A DNA stretch of 64,000 bases. It comes from Hanleya hanleyi. Taxonomy: Eukaryota; Mollusca; Polyplacophora; Lepidopleurida; Hanleyidae. The stretch spans positions 1 to 64,000 of the forward strand of contig JAVTVY010017477.1 of assembly GCA_036873755.1 (NCBI GenBank). Direction: 5' to 3'. The stretch's first letter is position 1, and each line of letters begins with the position of its first letter. The position numbers and the translations under genes are program-made. Under the pieces are notes generated by a model. The model saw only the letters and a program-made list of their open reading frames with translations. It was not told where the DNA came from and ran no database searches. Positions 23,240 through 33,944 of this stretch are shown piece after piece.

Positions 23240-23410
23240 CACAGGCCCCAGTGTCTGGACAGTAGAATTTAAATTCAGTATAATTTAAATAATTTAATTT
23301 TTTTAAAGTCATACTATAATACTCTCTGTATTATAGGATGACTTAAAAAAAATTACATTATTTAAATTATACTGAATTTAAATTCTACTGTCCAGACACT
23401 GGGGCCTGTG
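23240..23410. mobile_element. 171-bp hAT-like MITE with 8-bp target duplication
   Basis: About 80-bp inverted arms begin CACAGGCCCCAGTGTCTGG and differ at only a few positions, leaving almost no unique centre. The flanks are a direct repeat TATGTGAT (23232-23239 and 23411-23418). The 8-bp duplication suggests mobilisation by a hAT-type transposase; it carries no coding capacity. Confidence 0.8.
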
Positions 23411-23484
23411 TATGTGATCTACACGTCCCAATGTACACAAACGTCTCTCGTATCTCAAATTGTTTTACTGGTTTTGAAGATATC

Positions 23485-23647
23485 ATCAGGCGCCGCGGAG
23501 CATATTCAAAAGTGGGGGGGCTGACCCCTATCTCGACCATAAAGTGGGGGGGCTGAAGTCGCCCCCAGATAGGGCTTATAACATTACAGCTCCGAAAAGT
23601 GGGGGGGCTGAAGCCCCCCCTGCCCCCCCGGCTCCGCGGCCCCTGAT
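23485..23647. repeat. Small G-rich inverted-repeat element
   Basis: The ends ATCAGG-GCCGCGGAGC and GCTCCGCGGCCCCTGAT are inverted. The interior has three copies of AAGTGGGGGGGCTGA. It resembles short hAT-type elements with CAGGGGC ends; no clear target duplication. Confidence 0.55.
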
Positions 23648-23819
23648 CATAATGATTGTTAACAAAATAACCTGTGAGACGAAATTAGAAAATCTGAGAT
23701 ACACTTGTGGGATTTGAAATGTTCCGAATGCAACGGTTTGTCAAGTTTTAAGACATTTTGGGGAAAACCCTATAAGTTATTATAGCAACTTAAAAAAATT
23801 GAATTGAAATAATTAAATT

Positions 23820-24015
23820 GATACCCTCTTAATTTTTCTTTAATTACATCGCAGCTCATTAAACCAGGTAGCAGCTACAGATTCAACAGTTCACATTTGG
23901 AGCGAACTTTTATCGCTCAAAATGTCACGTCAAATGTTGAATCTGTTACTAGCTGCCCTGCATAAACCTGGCTCAATGAGCTGCGATGTAAGTAAAGAAA
24001 AACTAAGAGGGTATC
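23820..24015. repeat. 196-bp foldback element
   Basis: The arms GATACCCTCTTA, CTTTAATTACATCGCAGCTCA, AACCAGG and GATTCAACA are mirrored at the right side, ending AAGAGGGTATC. A non-autonomous inverted-repeat element; no convincing target duplication. Confidence 0.7.
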
Positions 24016-24424
24016 GGTATCCGAATTTTCTGTGGACGAGTCCGCAATGTAAATAGACGGGATTAATATGAGTGCATATTATTAATATTAAATTAGTCGC
24101 AATATTGTGAATATATAGTTAATATTATGAATATAATATATAGATATTTTATTAATTAAATATAGGACGTGTGAAGTTTATCCTATGTGAAACGAATAAA
24201 AACCATAAAAATGGAAACTTTTCAATTATTGGCAATGAAGCAAACTGAATGGAGAGGGTCATGGGTGGTATGTCGCTTGTCAAATTTACCTGTTGACATA
24301 TGATTATTATAATTGAAATAGACTATAGTGAATTATCGCCTCTCCGCCACGGGGTTACGGTTGATATTTATTCTTGTGTGATGCACACGTGTGCGGAGAA
24401 CTGGTCTTGTGATATGTGTCCAAA

Positions 24425-24464
24425 ATGGCGGATGTCGGAGACGGAGTTCTAGAATCTCTAATTA
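24425..24464 (+). CDS. GGA: GGA exon 1 (start codon)
   Basis: Encodes MADVGDGVLESLI plus the first base of the next codon, ending at GTAAGT. Splicing to exon 2 gives an Asn codon followed by QATNPAN, matching the conserved first helix of the GGA VHS domain (LIN-ATNP). The ATG has A at -3 and G at +4. The exon was too short to stand out as an open frame and was placed by phase and family fit. Confidence 0.8.
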
Positions 24465-25200
24465 GTAAGTATATCAGCAACGGCTTTTTACGCTCATGGT
24501 TTACAAAATGCTGCTATCAAAATGCTAGCGTAATCCCCCTCCCCCAATGAAGTGTGTGTGTCAGGCGTTTAGCTAGAGTAAAACGTCAAGAAATTTTGTC
24601 ATGCTGTGTTGGAGTTGCCTATCCCGCTTCATCATTTGAGGAAATGATGTGCCGTAGCCGTAGCCGTAGGGTCTTTTTAATCACCGGCTATAGGCTATAT
24701 AGCCAAAGTTGGCGTAGTCTCCCACGAAGCAAGAGCCTAAAAGTGGGCGTTATTTCTCATGCGCTGTCCACAATGCAAGAGATCCACACGAAAGCCCGAA
24801 AGCCGTGATCCAAAGTGTATCGATTACGCTTCCGGAACAACAACAACAACAGTGCTAAAAACTCAAGCGTATACTATACACATGCCCCAAACCATGAATT
24901 TTGACTGATAATCAGCTCACCAGGTCAGAAAAAATACCTTGATTGAGTTATTGTACCTTGATCGTTTTTTACCTCAATCGAGGTATATAGGCCCACACTA
25001 AATCCCAAGCTTCCCAGTCATCTGCAGGCTGAATGCTTGTTCACAGTTGATTACGTATCGGCGGGCATGGCTTGATTCTCTTAGACACAACGAAAGTAAC
25101 AGTGGCTCTAAGCAAAGGATCTGCTGTTCTATCAATTACAGTGCCGTGATCGCCACCCGCGCAACCGGGGGATTTTTAACCTAGGCCTCAATGGAGCGTA
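24465..25200. other. Start of GGA intron 1; no gene seen
   Basis: Non-coding. Contains a (CAA)n run at about 24837-24850 and short GTAGCC direct repeats near 24655. Confidence 0.5.
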
Positions 25201-25204
25201 ACAG

Positions 25205-26595
25205 GTTTTTCCTAGCCACAACTGTTCCTATCAATAATACCTTCGGATGATAGTCACAATGATGTTCATTGACCTCCGTGTGCTATAACCCGTACCGTAT
25301 AAAAGTTCATTTTGATGCTCCTTACCTGTTATTTTCGGGGAGCTAATTCCTTCTTTGCCATGCTTGTCGCTTTTATTAAAGTTTCCAGCGTTGGTGATTA
25401 GCTGTACTCGAGCCGTTTTCACATCGACCCTGACCTTCCCCATATTACGGTAGACGCCATATTGCGTGTATTTGGGCCACTACACCAGTGTTCGAATTTA
25501 AAAAAAATTTGAACCAGTCCACCGGACTGGTGAGCCAAAAATGTAACCAGTCCGCAAATATTTTTACTAGTCCATTAATATTAAATAAAAGATCATGTGG
25601 GAACATTTGTCATCATGAATATTTTGTGCTCTGTTATGGTTGCTACTAAATAAGAAATTAATAATTGTGCATTTCTTGAATTTCTTGAGCGCGTGTGAAG
25701 ATAATCACAGACGACAAACCCCATCGGCTAGACTTTGACAGCGACTTTGACTGCACGTGTCGTCGCGAAAAACACTGCTTCAACAAACGCCATTTCAAGC
25801 CAAAAATCAGTAGATTTCTTTCGAAGTTGATGGAGAATATGTTTAAAATTATCCTGGTAAACATGATCAGGTCGACTGAAGCGTAATCATGTTGCTGATT
25901 TCTCGATTCCCGACCTGGAATTGGGAGCTTTATTTTCTGAAAAGATCGCCAACCTGCATTGCCATGCTGCATTACAGTCACACTTTACGGTATGCTGACA
26001 GTGTTCACACCGCTTTACGGTTGTTGTTGTTGTCGTAAAACGCGGCCGTGGTCGTGATTTCGTTGGAATTTGCTGGAATTTTTTTTAGACTCACACAATT
26101 TATTTAGACTCGGTCGAGTAACCGAAAACAAACATTTTGTTTTTCATTCTTTACAAATTGTGCGGAGATATCCAGAGAAATAGTTTACACAATGAACTGA
26201 GAGCTTTTTTGTTACCAGTCCGACGGACTTGTTGTTCAGTCACTCACACCAGTCCGTTTGATTTTTTACCAGTCTCGGACTGACGGACAGGTGCCAAATT
26301 CGAACTCTGTACACATGTGCAGTTATACAATATGGCGTCTACCGTAATATGGGGAAGGCCAGGGTCGATGTGAAAATGGCTGGAGTACAGCTAATCACCA
26401 ACGCCGGAAACTTTAATAAAAGCGACAAGCGTACATGTAGCAAAGAAGGAATTAGCTTCCCGAAAATAACTGGTAAGGAGCATCAAAATGAACTTTTATA
26501 CGGTACGGGTTATAGCACACGGAGATCAGTGAACGTCATTTGTGACTATCATCCGAAGGTATTAGTGATAGGAACAGTTGTGGCTTAGGTTTTTC
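25205..26595. repeat. Inverted duplication of an exon-like segment around a hAT-like core
   Basis: The arms at about 25205-25470 (- strand) and 26320-26595 (+ strand) are near-identical inverted copies. Each encodes a short peptide starting MGK(V/A)RVDVK, passing through VQLITNAGNFNKSDK to PKITG and then GTAAGG, a splice-donor-like site. The frames continue past that point but diverge. I do not recognise the peptide. It could be a captured first exon, or coding sequence of an unknown element. The arms enclose the element at 25486-26306. Confidence 0.55.
25486..26306. mobile_element. hAT-like non-autonomous element
   Basis: The ends CAGTGTTCGAATTT and AAATTCGAACTCTG are inverted, with subterminal ACCAGTCC/GGACTGGT repeats on both sides. 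The flanks share TACAC (5 bp). The interior shows no transposase. It lies in the loop between the two exon-like arms. Confidence 0.55.
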
Positions 26596-26824
26596 CTAAA
26601 ATCTTCTCCCATGCTTGAGATAAATTTCTACAACTTGGCGAAGTAAAAGATAGTACATCCGTTCAAATTATGTGTTAAAATCAGAGCTGAACTAGCCTTT
26701 TTCGAAGTTTCTTCCATTTACTTCTGTGTTAAAATTAGGCTTTTCAGAGGGAGGAAAATCACCCAGTGACGTCATTGTATCATAGAGAATGCTGTTACTC
26801 ATGGATTGATTCTGCCTTGGCACT

Positions 26825-26995
26825 GTCTGGTACTATCCTGGTACTGTCTGGCACTGCCTGACACTGACCCAGTGCTGCTTGGTACTGCAGCCTGACACTG
26901 GCCCAGTGCTGCCTGGTACTGCCTGACACTGGCTGGGATTGACCCGACACTGTCCCGTATTGTCCCAGTATCCTAAATCAGAAAATACACTTCCT
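26825..26995. repeat. Minisatellite of CTGGTACTG/CCTGACACTGGCCCAGTG units
   Basis: Alternating short units CTGGTACTG(C/T)CTG and ACACTGGCCCAGTGCTGC repeat about six times with variation. Intronic. Confidence 0.7.
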
Positions 26996-28079
26996 TTCAG
27001 GAGCAGCAGAGATGCCAAAGTTCCAATCAGATTTGCAAAAATTGTATATTTGATATGGAAACACTAGGAACAGTATCCAACTTCAACGATCAATCAGGTT
27101 TGCAGTTGAGCATCATGAATCCGCTGTCCCTAATGCAGCTACAGAAAATACACAGCCTTTTCGCTGTTAGACCAATACAGAGGCAGCACAGCTGTCCAAT
27201 CAACAGTCGAGTTTTCAGACAAACATTGCATCTGAGCCGACCCTAATACTACCATAGAAAATATGTGGCCTTTCTGCTGTTAGTCTTACAGGGGCAGCAA
27301 AGATGCCCAAGTTTCAATCAGATTTGTAGGCATGTGTTGTACATGTCATCTGAAGCAGTGCTACCTCAGAGTGAACACTGTACCTGCCCAAGTCCATTGA
27401 GCCAATTATGTCTTTTGGCATGTTGTGTTGATTACTTCTGGATTGCTGGTTTGTTGACTTGTTTTTGTTAGTTAGAATACTTAGAATTTAGAATCGTTAC
27501 CATATAGCTGAAATATTGCTGAATGCGACATGATTAAACCTTACTTCTCTCTCTCTCTCTCTCTCGCTCTCCAATTTATGTCTCAGTTCTGGAATGATTT
27601 TCTCTGTCTGCGATCTTCTCATCAACTGCTCGTCGATCAGTGGGCCTGTTTCTTTTATAACATAACCTCTGTGCTCTTCTGTCTGGATGTAGAGATAGTA
27701 CACAACACTCTCTATGGAGTTCTCCATGGAATCTACCCTGGGTGTTTAGTTGTGATTCATCAAATGGGGGCCCTCTGTAACCGTAACACCCTGTTGTATA
27801 TGTTATCATGTGACCAAACAATGAGGACACGACTCTGAAGGCAGGAATCCATGTACTCTAGTCAGCAGTTTCTGAATATGATTTTGCCCCTTGGGGTTAA
27901 TCAACCTGTAGCATTTTGTTATTTTCTAATATTATATCATCAACACTTTATCTTTGTATGGGCTGTGCTGTATAATGTATGGTAAACCCATTCTCCTGGA
28001 GGTTTCCCATTTAAGTTTTAGAGGACAGTCTATCATGTCTATCAGAGCTGCCAAGTTGGACTGATTAAATATCTTGAGT
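26996..28079. other. GGA intron 1, no confirmed gene
   Basis: Holds two or three weakly similar blocks with GGCAGCAAAGATGCC and AATCAGATTTG (26995-27340), a (CT)n run at 27548-27567, and a minus-strand frame (27497-27727) whose composition looks protein-like (YIQTEEHRGYVIKETGPLID) but matches no family I know. Confidence 0.4.
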
Positions 28080-28200
28080 CTATGCGAGCGTTCGCCCTAG
28101 GCGTGGGGTCTGGGGCCCGCCTAGGGCCCCTGCCGCTAGAGCTCTACAGATGCTCAGAAATGTATTTGGGGCATTTTGAGGCAATAAAATGACATCAGTG
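28080..28200 (+). repeat. Dispersed copy of the GC-rich hairpin repeat
   Basis: GGGGCCCGCCTAGGGCCCC hairpin, GCTCTACAGATGCTC and GCAATAAAATGA follow in the same order as in the 318-bp array unit at 21851-22910, but diverged. Confidence 0.55.
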
Positions 28201-28895
28201 ATTAACACACTTTCATGAAAAAAAGCCGGCAAATTTCTGAATTACAGCAATTTTAATGAGAAAATTAGTTCTTTGGATTTCAGGCCTGATATAATGATAC
28301 CCCGATTTGTTACCGAACACGTCCACAGAACGATTGTTCCAATAAAATTTGTCAATGCCACAACCTGCAGATTAGAATTTAGAACTTAAAAAAAAAACCC
28401 TGCCCACCTGAAGAGAATGATTCAAATTTGTCATTGTTACAATCAGATTTGCATTCTGGTATATGAAACTTCAAGAATACATATAGAAGTTCATTTTGAA
28501 TGTTGTTGTCGCGTTTTTACAGGGCGATTTAGTCCCGTAGGGATTAATGGTCCTGTATTGTAGTGAGGAAAAACTTGAGCACATTTGGTACCGTTGCCAG
28601 GGTGACTGGTTGTTTATTTAACTGCTTTAGGCTTTGAGAGGAAGAGCAGAAGACAAAAGTCCTCAAGTTAGTCAGCTATTGCAGATAGTTTGGTCAACTA
28701 TTTTGGCTAGATTTTGTTTCACCTGGTCTATATTAGTGAAGTTAAATATTTTCTGCTATTCTTATATATGTTCATATGTCATTTTCACAGAGATTTCCTG
28801 CTTTAGAGCATGAATACAAAATGGATACTATTCAGAGGTTGACTTAGAGAGTTTTCCTGAAAGGATGTCATAAATTGCTGGTTGATAAAAACTTT

Positions 28896-29275
28896 ATTTC
28901 TTGCGCTGTAAAACTTACCTTCACATACCTTATTGCTATCGTGTTCCTAGGCTACGCGATTGCCCCATTGTAAAACCTTACCACAGAACCAAAAGAAATA
29001 GTCCCTGCAATGCCCAATGCCCATGCGCAAGTACCCAGAGTCCTCTCTGTCTGACCACGTCACTTCCTTCTTTCCTCTACAATCGTAGCGGCCAGACGTA
29101 GTTCCATTGTGCTCCCGTAAAAGTTTCAAGATCTACATCTGTAATACCACGATATTCCTTACTCGTTACCTTGGATTACCTACGGAGATTTCCTGGGATA
29201 TTACCTTGAGAGAGAAGTGGAATATTACCAAATTCCTGGATTCGAGAACTACCTGCACTTCAAATAATCGTCGAT
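28896..29275 (+). promoter_or_regulatory. DIRS left terminal repeat and leader
   Basis: The 43-bp inverted repeat is followed by about 160 bp (to about 29088) whose reverse complement is found beyond the right end, at about 35265-35436. The element's promoter should lie here; no TATA motif was assigned. Confidence 0.5.
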
Positions 29276-31786
29276 ATGTCCGTTACGCATGATATGATTG
29301 TAACTCCATCTAATAAATTGCCGAATGTCGTCAGTATTTCTCCTCCTCCATGTACTAATTCTGTTTCAGGGACCAAGGTGGGGAACAAAGATGGCGGACG
29401 TCCCGTAGGTAAGCTATTGCACGGGACGCCCTTGACCTTGACGGCCAACTTTGATCCCACATCTGTGACGTCACTTCCGACTGAGGGTCCCCTGTTTCGA
29501 ATTGTCAACCCGGAGATTGTGACTTCCACCCATGTCAAGGATCCGTCACTTCCGGAGAATCTGTCGTCATCTCGGCCCAGCTCATCTCCGTCTACAACTA
29601 CGAAGATGTCAGCTGTTCCAGCGACTGTGATATCACCTCGCCCAGTGCAGTCTACGGTGATTATTACACCCGTTTCCGGTTTTGCTGCATCTGGCCATTC
29701 CCTACTGAATGTTCCCAGACTGTCCAGGGCGCCTCTACAACAGCCGTTGTCGGCCCCCCCTCAGCTTACTCAACCGGACCAGCGTCAACATATGCCTGTG
29801 TCCAGTTATGACTTCCGGCCAACGGTAGCTCCGATTATATCGGATGCTTATATGCAACCACTGTCTTCATACCTCCCGGTATCGACTTACCTTCCGGTAT
29901 CATCGTCTCACATCGGAACTTCCGCTGCTTATCCTGCGCATGCTCCGATGTCGGCTACTTCATCCTACTATAGGACTGCCTCTGCGTATGATGTTCCTGC
30001 TTATGCATCTGGTTATGGGGTTCCGGTTCATTCATCGATGTATGGTACTAGAGTTACATCATCTATGAACAGACTTCCGGTTACGTCATCGGTGTACAGC
30101 AGTCCGGCTCTTCCCTATACTGCACCTCCGTACTCTCCACTTCCTGTACGTGGTGTAGTGTATAGGCCTACTTCATACCCTTCTGTGGCTTCCGTAGTCC
30201 GACCTTTTGATGTACCACGTCGAGTGTTTCCTACTGCACGTATTCCTACACGACTGACTTCCGGTACATCGGGTGCCTACTTCCGTTCTCCTTCTCCTAG
30301 GCCTGTCAGATATGCTATGCCATATCATGCACCTATACCGAGACGGCAAGTGAGGGTTGCTCACCCACATCTGCCTAGATACCCAGCTAGGCCGGCGATG
30401 TCACAGTATGCGGCTGCTTCCGGTTCTGCCTTACTTCCTCCTTCTGATAGGCAGTGCCCTCCAGCAACATCTATTCCTGCCAACCTCTTTGATAGGTTTA
30501 ATAGATTATCTGCTGATTTCGCAGCCTTACAGCGTGACATGTTGATGCCTCCTCCACCATCCCCTACGCCACTTCCGGTGCCTGAGTGGGCTGGCTATCA
30601 ACCTCGCCCCGTATCATCAAGGAGGCCGACTTCCGGTTCCCATCCTCAGCTACCACTTGATCTCTCGCAGGGTAGTAGACCTACACCTCCTTCGTTTGTG
30701 CCCAGGTTTACCCCTATGAATCCCGGGACAGTGAATAACGCTGAGACGGAAGCGGAAGAACGGACTTCCTTGTTTGATGCTGATCCGGATCTCGCCGCGT
30801 CCAGTTATTCTGATACACTGGCTCGCCTTTACGAGTTGTTTCCGGATATGACTCCTCCGCCAATTGTGGAATCCAGAAGGGTCACTGCGATGTCAGATCT
30901 CAGACAAGAGCCGTCTCATCGCACGTCACTTCCGCCTTCTAGAGCCGTTTTTGAATGTGCTGAACGCATGCGGGACGCCTTCTCACTTCCTAAGACCCAA
31001 GATGAGAGGCAACGACAACAGGATTCTAGATCTCTTTTTAAGAAATCTACTGGTGTCTTCCCGCTGGAGCGACTCGTGTTCCGGTCGTATTCAGTACACG
31101 GTTCACCTTGGCATGATCGAGCAGCAGTCCAGGAACCAGAACTCGATCAGTTTCTTGGAGTTTCTCCGCCGAAGAAAGACATTCCTCTTTCTATTCGTCA
31201 GATTTGTCTACTGGAGGACACTTCTAGACAGGAGGTAGCGATTACTTCCCATCTCGATTGGTTTCTTTACGCCATTCGCACGATCCTTAATTGCATACCT
31301 CAAACGTCAGCTTCCGGTTATGTATCTGTTCCGGTGGATGACGTCAACCTGATGAAGGACTTCCTGACGGCAGCTGCGCGTGCGGACGCGGACTTGATGG
31401 CATCCTCAGTCTTCATGTCCGGTATGTTCGTACACTTAAGGCGTCTCGCACTGTTTTCGGCCCTGCCTACGTATACTCCGTCCAGTGTGAGATCGACCTT
31501 AAGGGAGCAGTCCCCCGCCTCAGGACTTCTGTTTGCCGGTGTACTACCTGAGCTGCAGAATGAAATGTCCGCTGCCAGGACCACACATTCTTACTTTGGA
31601 CCGCAACAGAGGAAGCGATCGGCCCCTGAGGCCTCGACGTCGTCTTCCTCGGCCCCGAAGAAAGCTTCATCTTCAGGTTCTTCTTCCGGGGCTGGTGCCA
31701 AGAAGGATGCACCCTCCTCTTCGAAATCCGGCGGAGGCTCGAAGGGAGGGGGGAGCGGCCACTCTAAACGTGGTGGCGGAAAATGA
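29276..31786 (+). CDS. DIRS ORF1, gag-like protein
   Basis: An 836-residue open frame, expected to coat the element RNA. The first ~520 residues are low-complexity, rich in Ser, Pro, Thr, Tyr and Val with repeated LPV(S/T)SS-like stretches. Residues about 600-790 look globular (SVHGSPWHDRA, DVNLMKDFLTAAARADADLM, FVHLRRLALFSAL), a composition seen in DIRS gag. The C-terminus (790-836) is Ser/Gly/Lys-rich and basic, suited to RNA binding. No CCHC knuckle is visible. Its end overlaps the next frame by up to 254 bp. The start was taken as the first ATG of the frame. Confidence 0.7.
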   Translation: MSVTHDMIVTPSNKLPNVVSISPPPCTNSVSGTKVGNKDGGRPVGKLLHGTPLTLTANFDPTSVTSLPTEGPLFRIVNPEIVTSTHVKDPSLPENLSSSRPSSSPSTTTKMSAVPATVISPRPVQSTVIITPVSGFAASGHSLLNVPRLSRAPLQQPLSAPPQLTQPDQRQHMPVSSYDFRPTVAPIISDAYMQPLSSYLPVSTYLPVSSSHIGTSAAYPAHAPMSATSSYYRTASAYDVPAYASGYGVPVHSSMYGTRVTSSMNRLPVTSSVYSSPALPYTAPPYSPLPVRGVVYRPTSYPSVASVVRPFDVPRRVFPTARIPTRLTSGTSGAYFRSPSPRPVRYAMPYHAPIPRRQVRVAHPHLPRYPARPAMSQYAAASGSALLPPSDRQCPPATSIPANLFDRFNRLSADFAALQRDMLMPPPPSPTPLPVPEWAGYQPRPVSSRRPTSGSHPQLPLDLSQGSRPTPPSFVPRFTPMNPGTVNNAETEAEERTSLFDADPDLAASSYSDTLARLYELFPDMTPPPIVESRRVTAMSDLRQEPSHRTSLPPSRAVFECAERMRDAFSLPKTQDERQRQQDSRSLFKKSTGVFPLERLVFRSYSVHGSPWHDRAAVQEPELDQFLGVSPPKKDIPLSIRQICLLEDTSRQEVAITSHLDWFLYAIRTILNCIPQTSASGYVSVPVDDVNLMKDFLTAAARADADLMASSVFMSGMFVHLRRLALFSALPTYTPSSVRSTLREQSPASGLLFAGVLPELQNEMSAARTTHSYFGPQQRKRSAPEASTSSSSAPKKASSSGSSSGAGAKKDAPSSSKSGGGSKGGGSGHSKRGGGK

Positions 31787-33944
31787 AAGTCCGCTAAAGC
31801 TCCCAAGAAGTGAGGGCACGGGCCATGCAGATGTGCTTTCTGCATGGCGAGACCGCACGTTGCCGCTGTTTCCAATTCCACCAGATCCGGCGCTTCCGGT
31901 AGGCGGGAGACTTGTAAGGTTTTGGCGGAATTGGGAAGCAATCCAGGTGGATTCGTGGGTGTTGAACACCCTACGTCATGGGTATTGGCTGGAGTTCGCC
32001 ACAACTCCCCCGTTGACTACGTCACCCAGGGCGTCTCGAATTCCTGTGCGTCGGGAGCACCTCATGGAGATTCAGAGGTCCGTGGACAAGTTGGTAGTGA
32101 AGGGTGCGGCTATAGAACTTCCGCCAAACGATGTGTCCCCGGGCTTTTATTCTCCGGTGTTCCTGGTCCCCAAGAAGAACACCACCGAAATGCGTATGGT
32201 CATAAACCTGCGTCGGTTGAACAAGGACTTCTTGGCCCCGCCTCCTCATTTCCGGATGGAGTCGTTCCGGTCTATTCGGACGGCTCTGCTACAAGGGGAT
32301 TGGATGACGTCTCTCGACCTCCAAGATGCATATCTGCATGTTCCGATCTACAGGGCTCATCACAAGTATCTGCGCTTCCTGGTTGGCAACCGGAAGTTCC
32401 AGTTACGCGTGCTCCCTTTCGGACTATCCACATCCCCTTGGGTCTTCACCAGAATTTTCAACCCGGTGGCGTCATTCCTGCACACCAGAGGTATCAAGTA
32501 CCACTTCTACCTCGACGATTCCCTACTACGGAATCAGTGCAGGGAAGAACTCCGCAAGGACACCAATTTCGTTTGGGAGATCCTTGTTGCTCTGGGCTAT
32601 CTTCCTCACGAGGGCAAATCGGAGTTGACACCATCCCAGTCTCGAGTCTTTCTCGGAGTTTCCTACGACACCCTTTCAGCGTTAGCGAAACCTCCGGAAG
32701 ACCGCTGGAAGAAAATTCTGACGTCGGTGCCGACGTTCCTGTCAGCATCGCACAGACGTGCTCTCCACTTCGCTGCAATTATCGGCCTGTTAACATCAAC
32801 TCAGGATGTAACACCTCGAGGTCGGTTGCAGCTTCGGCCGTTGATGATCCACCTCAACAACTATTGGCCGAAACGGCACCTCAATCCTACTGTCCCTGTG
32901 ACAGAGGATGTCAAACGTCTCCTACGCTGGTGGCTGCAGCCGGAGAACGTGATGATAGGTGTCACCTTCCTACCGTTTCAGCCGTCCCGTCAACTGTTCA
33001 CGGACGCATCGATGGAAGGATGGGGAGCACATTTGGGTTCGAGGTCAATATCCGGCTTGTGGAACGACAGCCAGAGGAAGCTGCATATCAATGTATTGGA
33101 GTTCCAGGCCGTAACCCTGGCCATACAGAGATTGCTTCCGGACCTCAAGAACCAACGCTTGTTAGTAGCGACGGACAACACGACAGTCCTCGCCTACATA
33201 AACAAGCAGGGAGGGACTCACTCTCCCCAACTGCTGGATCAAGCACAGAAATTCTTCAGCCTATGTTGGGACAACGAAATTTCTGTGCGAGCTCACCACA
33301 TTCCCGGTCATCTGAACGTCTTAGCCGACGCACTGTCCAGACCGAATCAGATAATAGCGACCGAGTGGCAGCTCCACGAAGACATCCTAGCCCAGATGTC
33401 TCGGATATGGGAGACGCCGAACGTAGATCTGTTCGCCACCCGTTGGAACCATCTACTGCCGGCCTATGTGTCTCCCGTTCCGGATCCAGCAGCCCTGGCA
33501 GTCGACGCCCTGTCTTTGGACTGGTCCGACATGATTGCGTACGCCTACCCGCCGCCAGCAATCTTGTCACAAGTCCTCCGGAAGATCCGAGCACAGCCGT
33601 GCGTGGTCTACCTTGTGGCTCCGTGGTGGCCCACTCGCCCTTGGTTTGCAGACCTGATGGATCTTCTCATAGACGTGCCTCGTCGGCTGCCGCTTTGGTG
33701 GAACCTGCTTCGTCAGCCGAGATCCAGCCTGTACCACTCGAATCCCGGTCTATTTCAACTGACCGCGTTCAAGTGCTCCAGCATCAGCTCGTTGAGGCTG
33801 GATTTTCTGTCGAAGCGTCCGAAAGGATGGTCCGGTCCACCAGAGCATCAACGACTGCGGTGTACCAGAACAAGTGGAAGTCCTTCGCTACCTGGTGTTT
33901 TGGACGTGGGATTGATCCAGTCTCTGCCTCTGTTCACCAGGTAG
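31533..33944 (+). CDS. DIRS reverse transcriptase and RNase H
   Basis: Copies the element RNA. Motif A is SLDLQDAYLHVP (about residues 259-270), the active site is FYLDDSLL (about 324-331) with both aspartates, and the VLPFGLSTSPWVFTR stretch typical of DIRS/LTR polymerases lies between. RNase H follows with the acidic residues in LFTDAS (about 488), NVLEFQA (about 519), VATDNTT (about 547) and NVLADALSR (about 594). All catalytic residues seen are present. The true start is uncertain because the first ~85 codons overlap ORF1 in another frame, so a shifted or internal start is likely. The downstream end overlaps the recombinase frame. Confidence 0.88.
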   Translation: MPVYYLSCRMKCPLPGPHILTLDRNRGSDRPLRPRRRLPRPRRKLHLQVLLPGLVPRRMHPPLRNPAEARREGGAATLNVVAENESPLKLPRSEGTGHADVLSAWRDRTLPLFPIPPDPALPVGGRLVRFWRNWEAIQVDSWVLNTLRHGYWLEFATTPPLTTSPRASRIPVRREHLMEIQRSVDKLVVKGAAIELPPNDVSPGFYSPVFLVPKKNTTEMRMVINLRRLNKDFLAPPPHFRMESFRSIRTALLQGDWMTSLDLQDAYLHVPIYRAHHKYLRFLVGNRKFQLRVLPFGLSTSPWVFTRIFNPVASFLHTRGIKYHFYLDDSLLRNQCREELRKDTNFVWEILVALGYLPHEGKSELTPSQSRVFLGVSYDTLSALAKPPEDRWKKILTSVPTFLSASHRRALHFAAIIGLLTSTQDVTPRGRLQLRPLMIHLNNYWPKRHLNPTVPVTEDVKRLLRWWLQPENVMIGVTFLPFQPSRQLFTDASMEGWGAHLGSRSISGLWNDSQRKLHINVLEFQAVTLAIQRLLPDLKNQRLLVATDNTTVLAYINKQGGTHSPQLLDQAQKFFSLCWDNEISVRAHHIPGHLNVLADALSRPNQIIATEWQLHEDILAQMSRIWETPNVDLFATRWNHLLPAYVSPVPDPAALAVDALSLDWSDMIAYAYPPPAILSQVLRKIRAQPCVVYLVAPWWPTRPWFADLMDLLIDVPRRLPLWWNLLRQPRSSLYHSNPGLFQLTAFKCSSISSLRLDFLSKRPKGWSGPPEHQRLRCTRTSGSPSLPGVLDVGLIQSLPLFTR

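Noticed and set aside
27497..27727. Minus-strand frame with protein-like composition in GGA intron 1
   Set aside because: Part comes from a (CT)n microsatellite, no domain is recognisable and no splice signals support it.
31844..33659. Long + frame overlapping the DIRS reverse transcriptase
   Set aside because: It is the out-of-frame shadow of the reverse transcriptase. Only its end, from about 33660, carries the recombinase.
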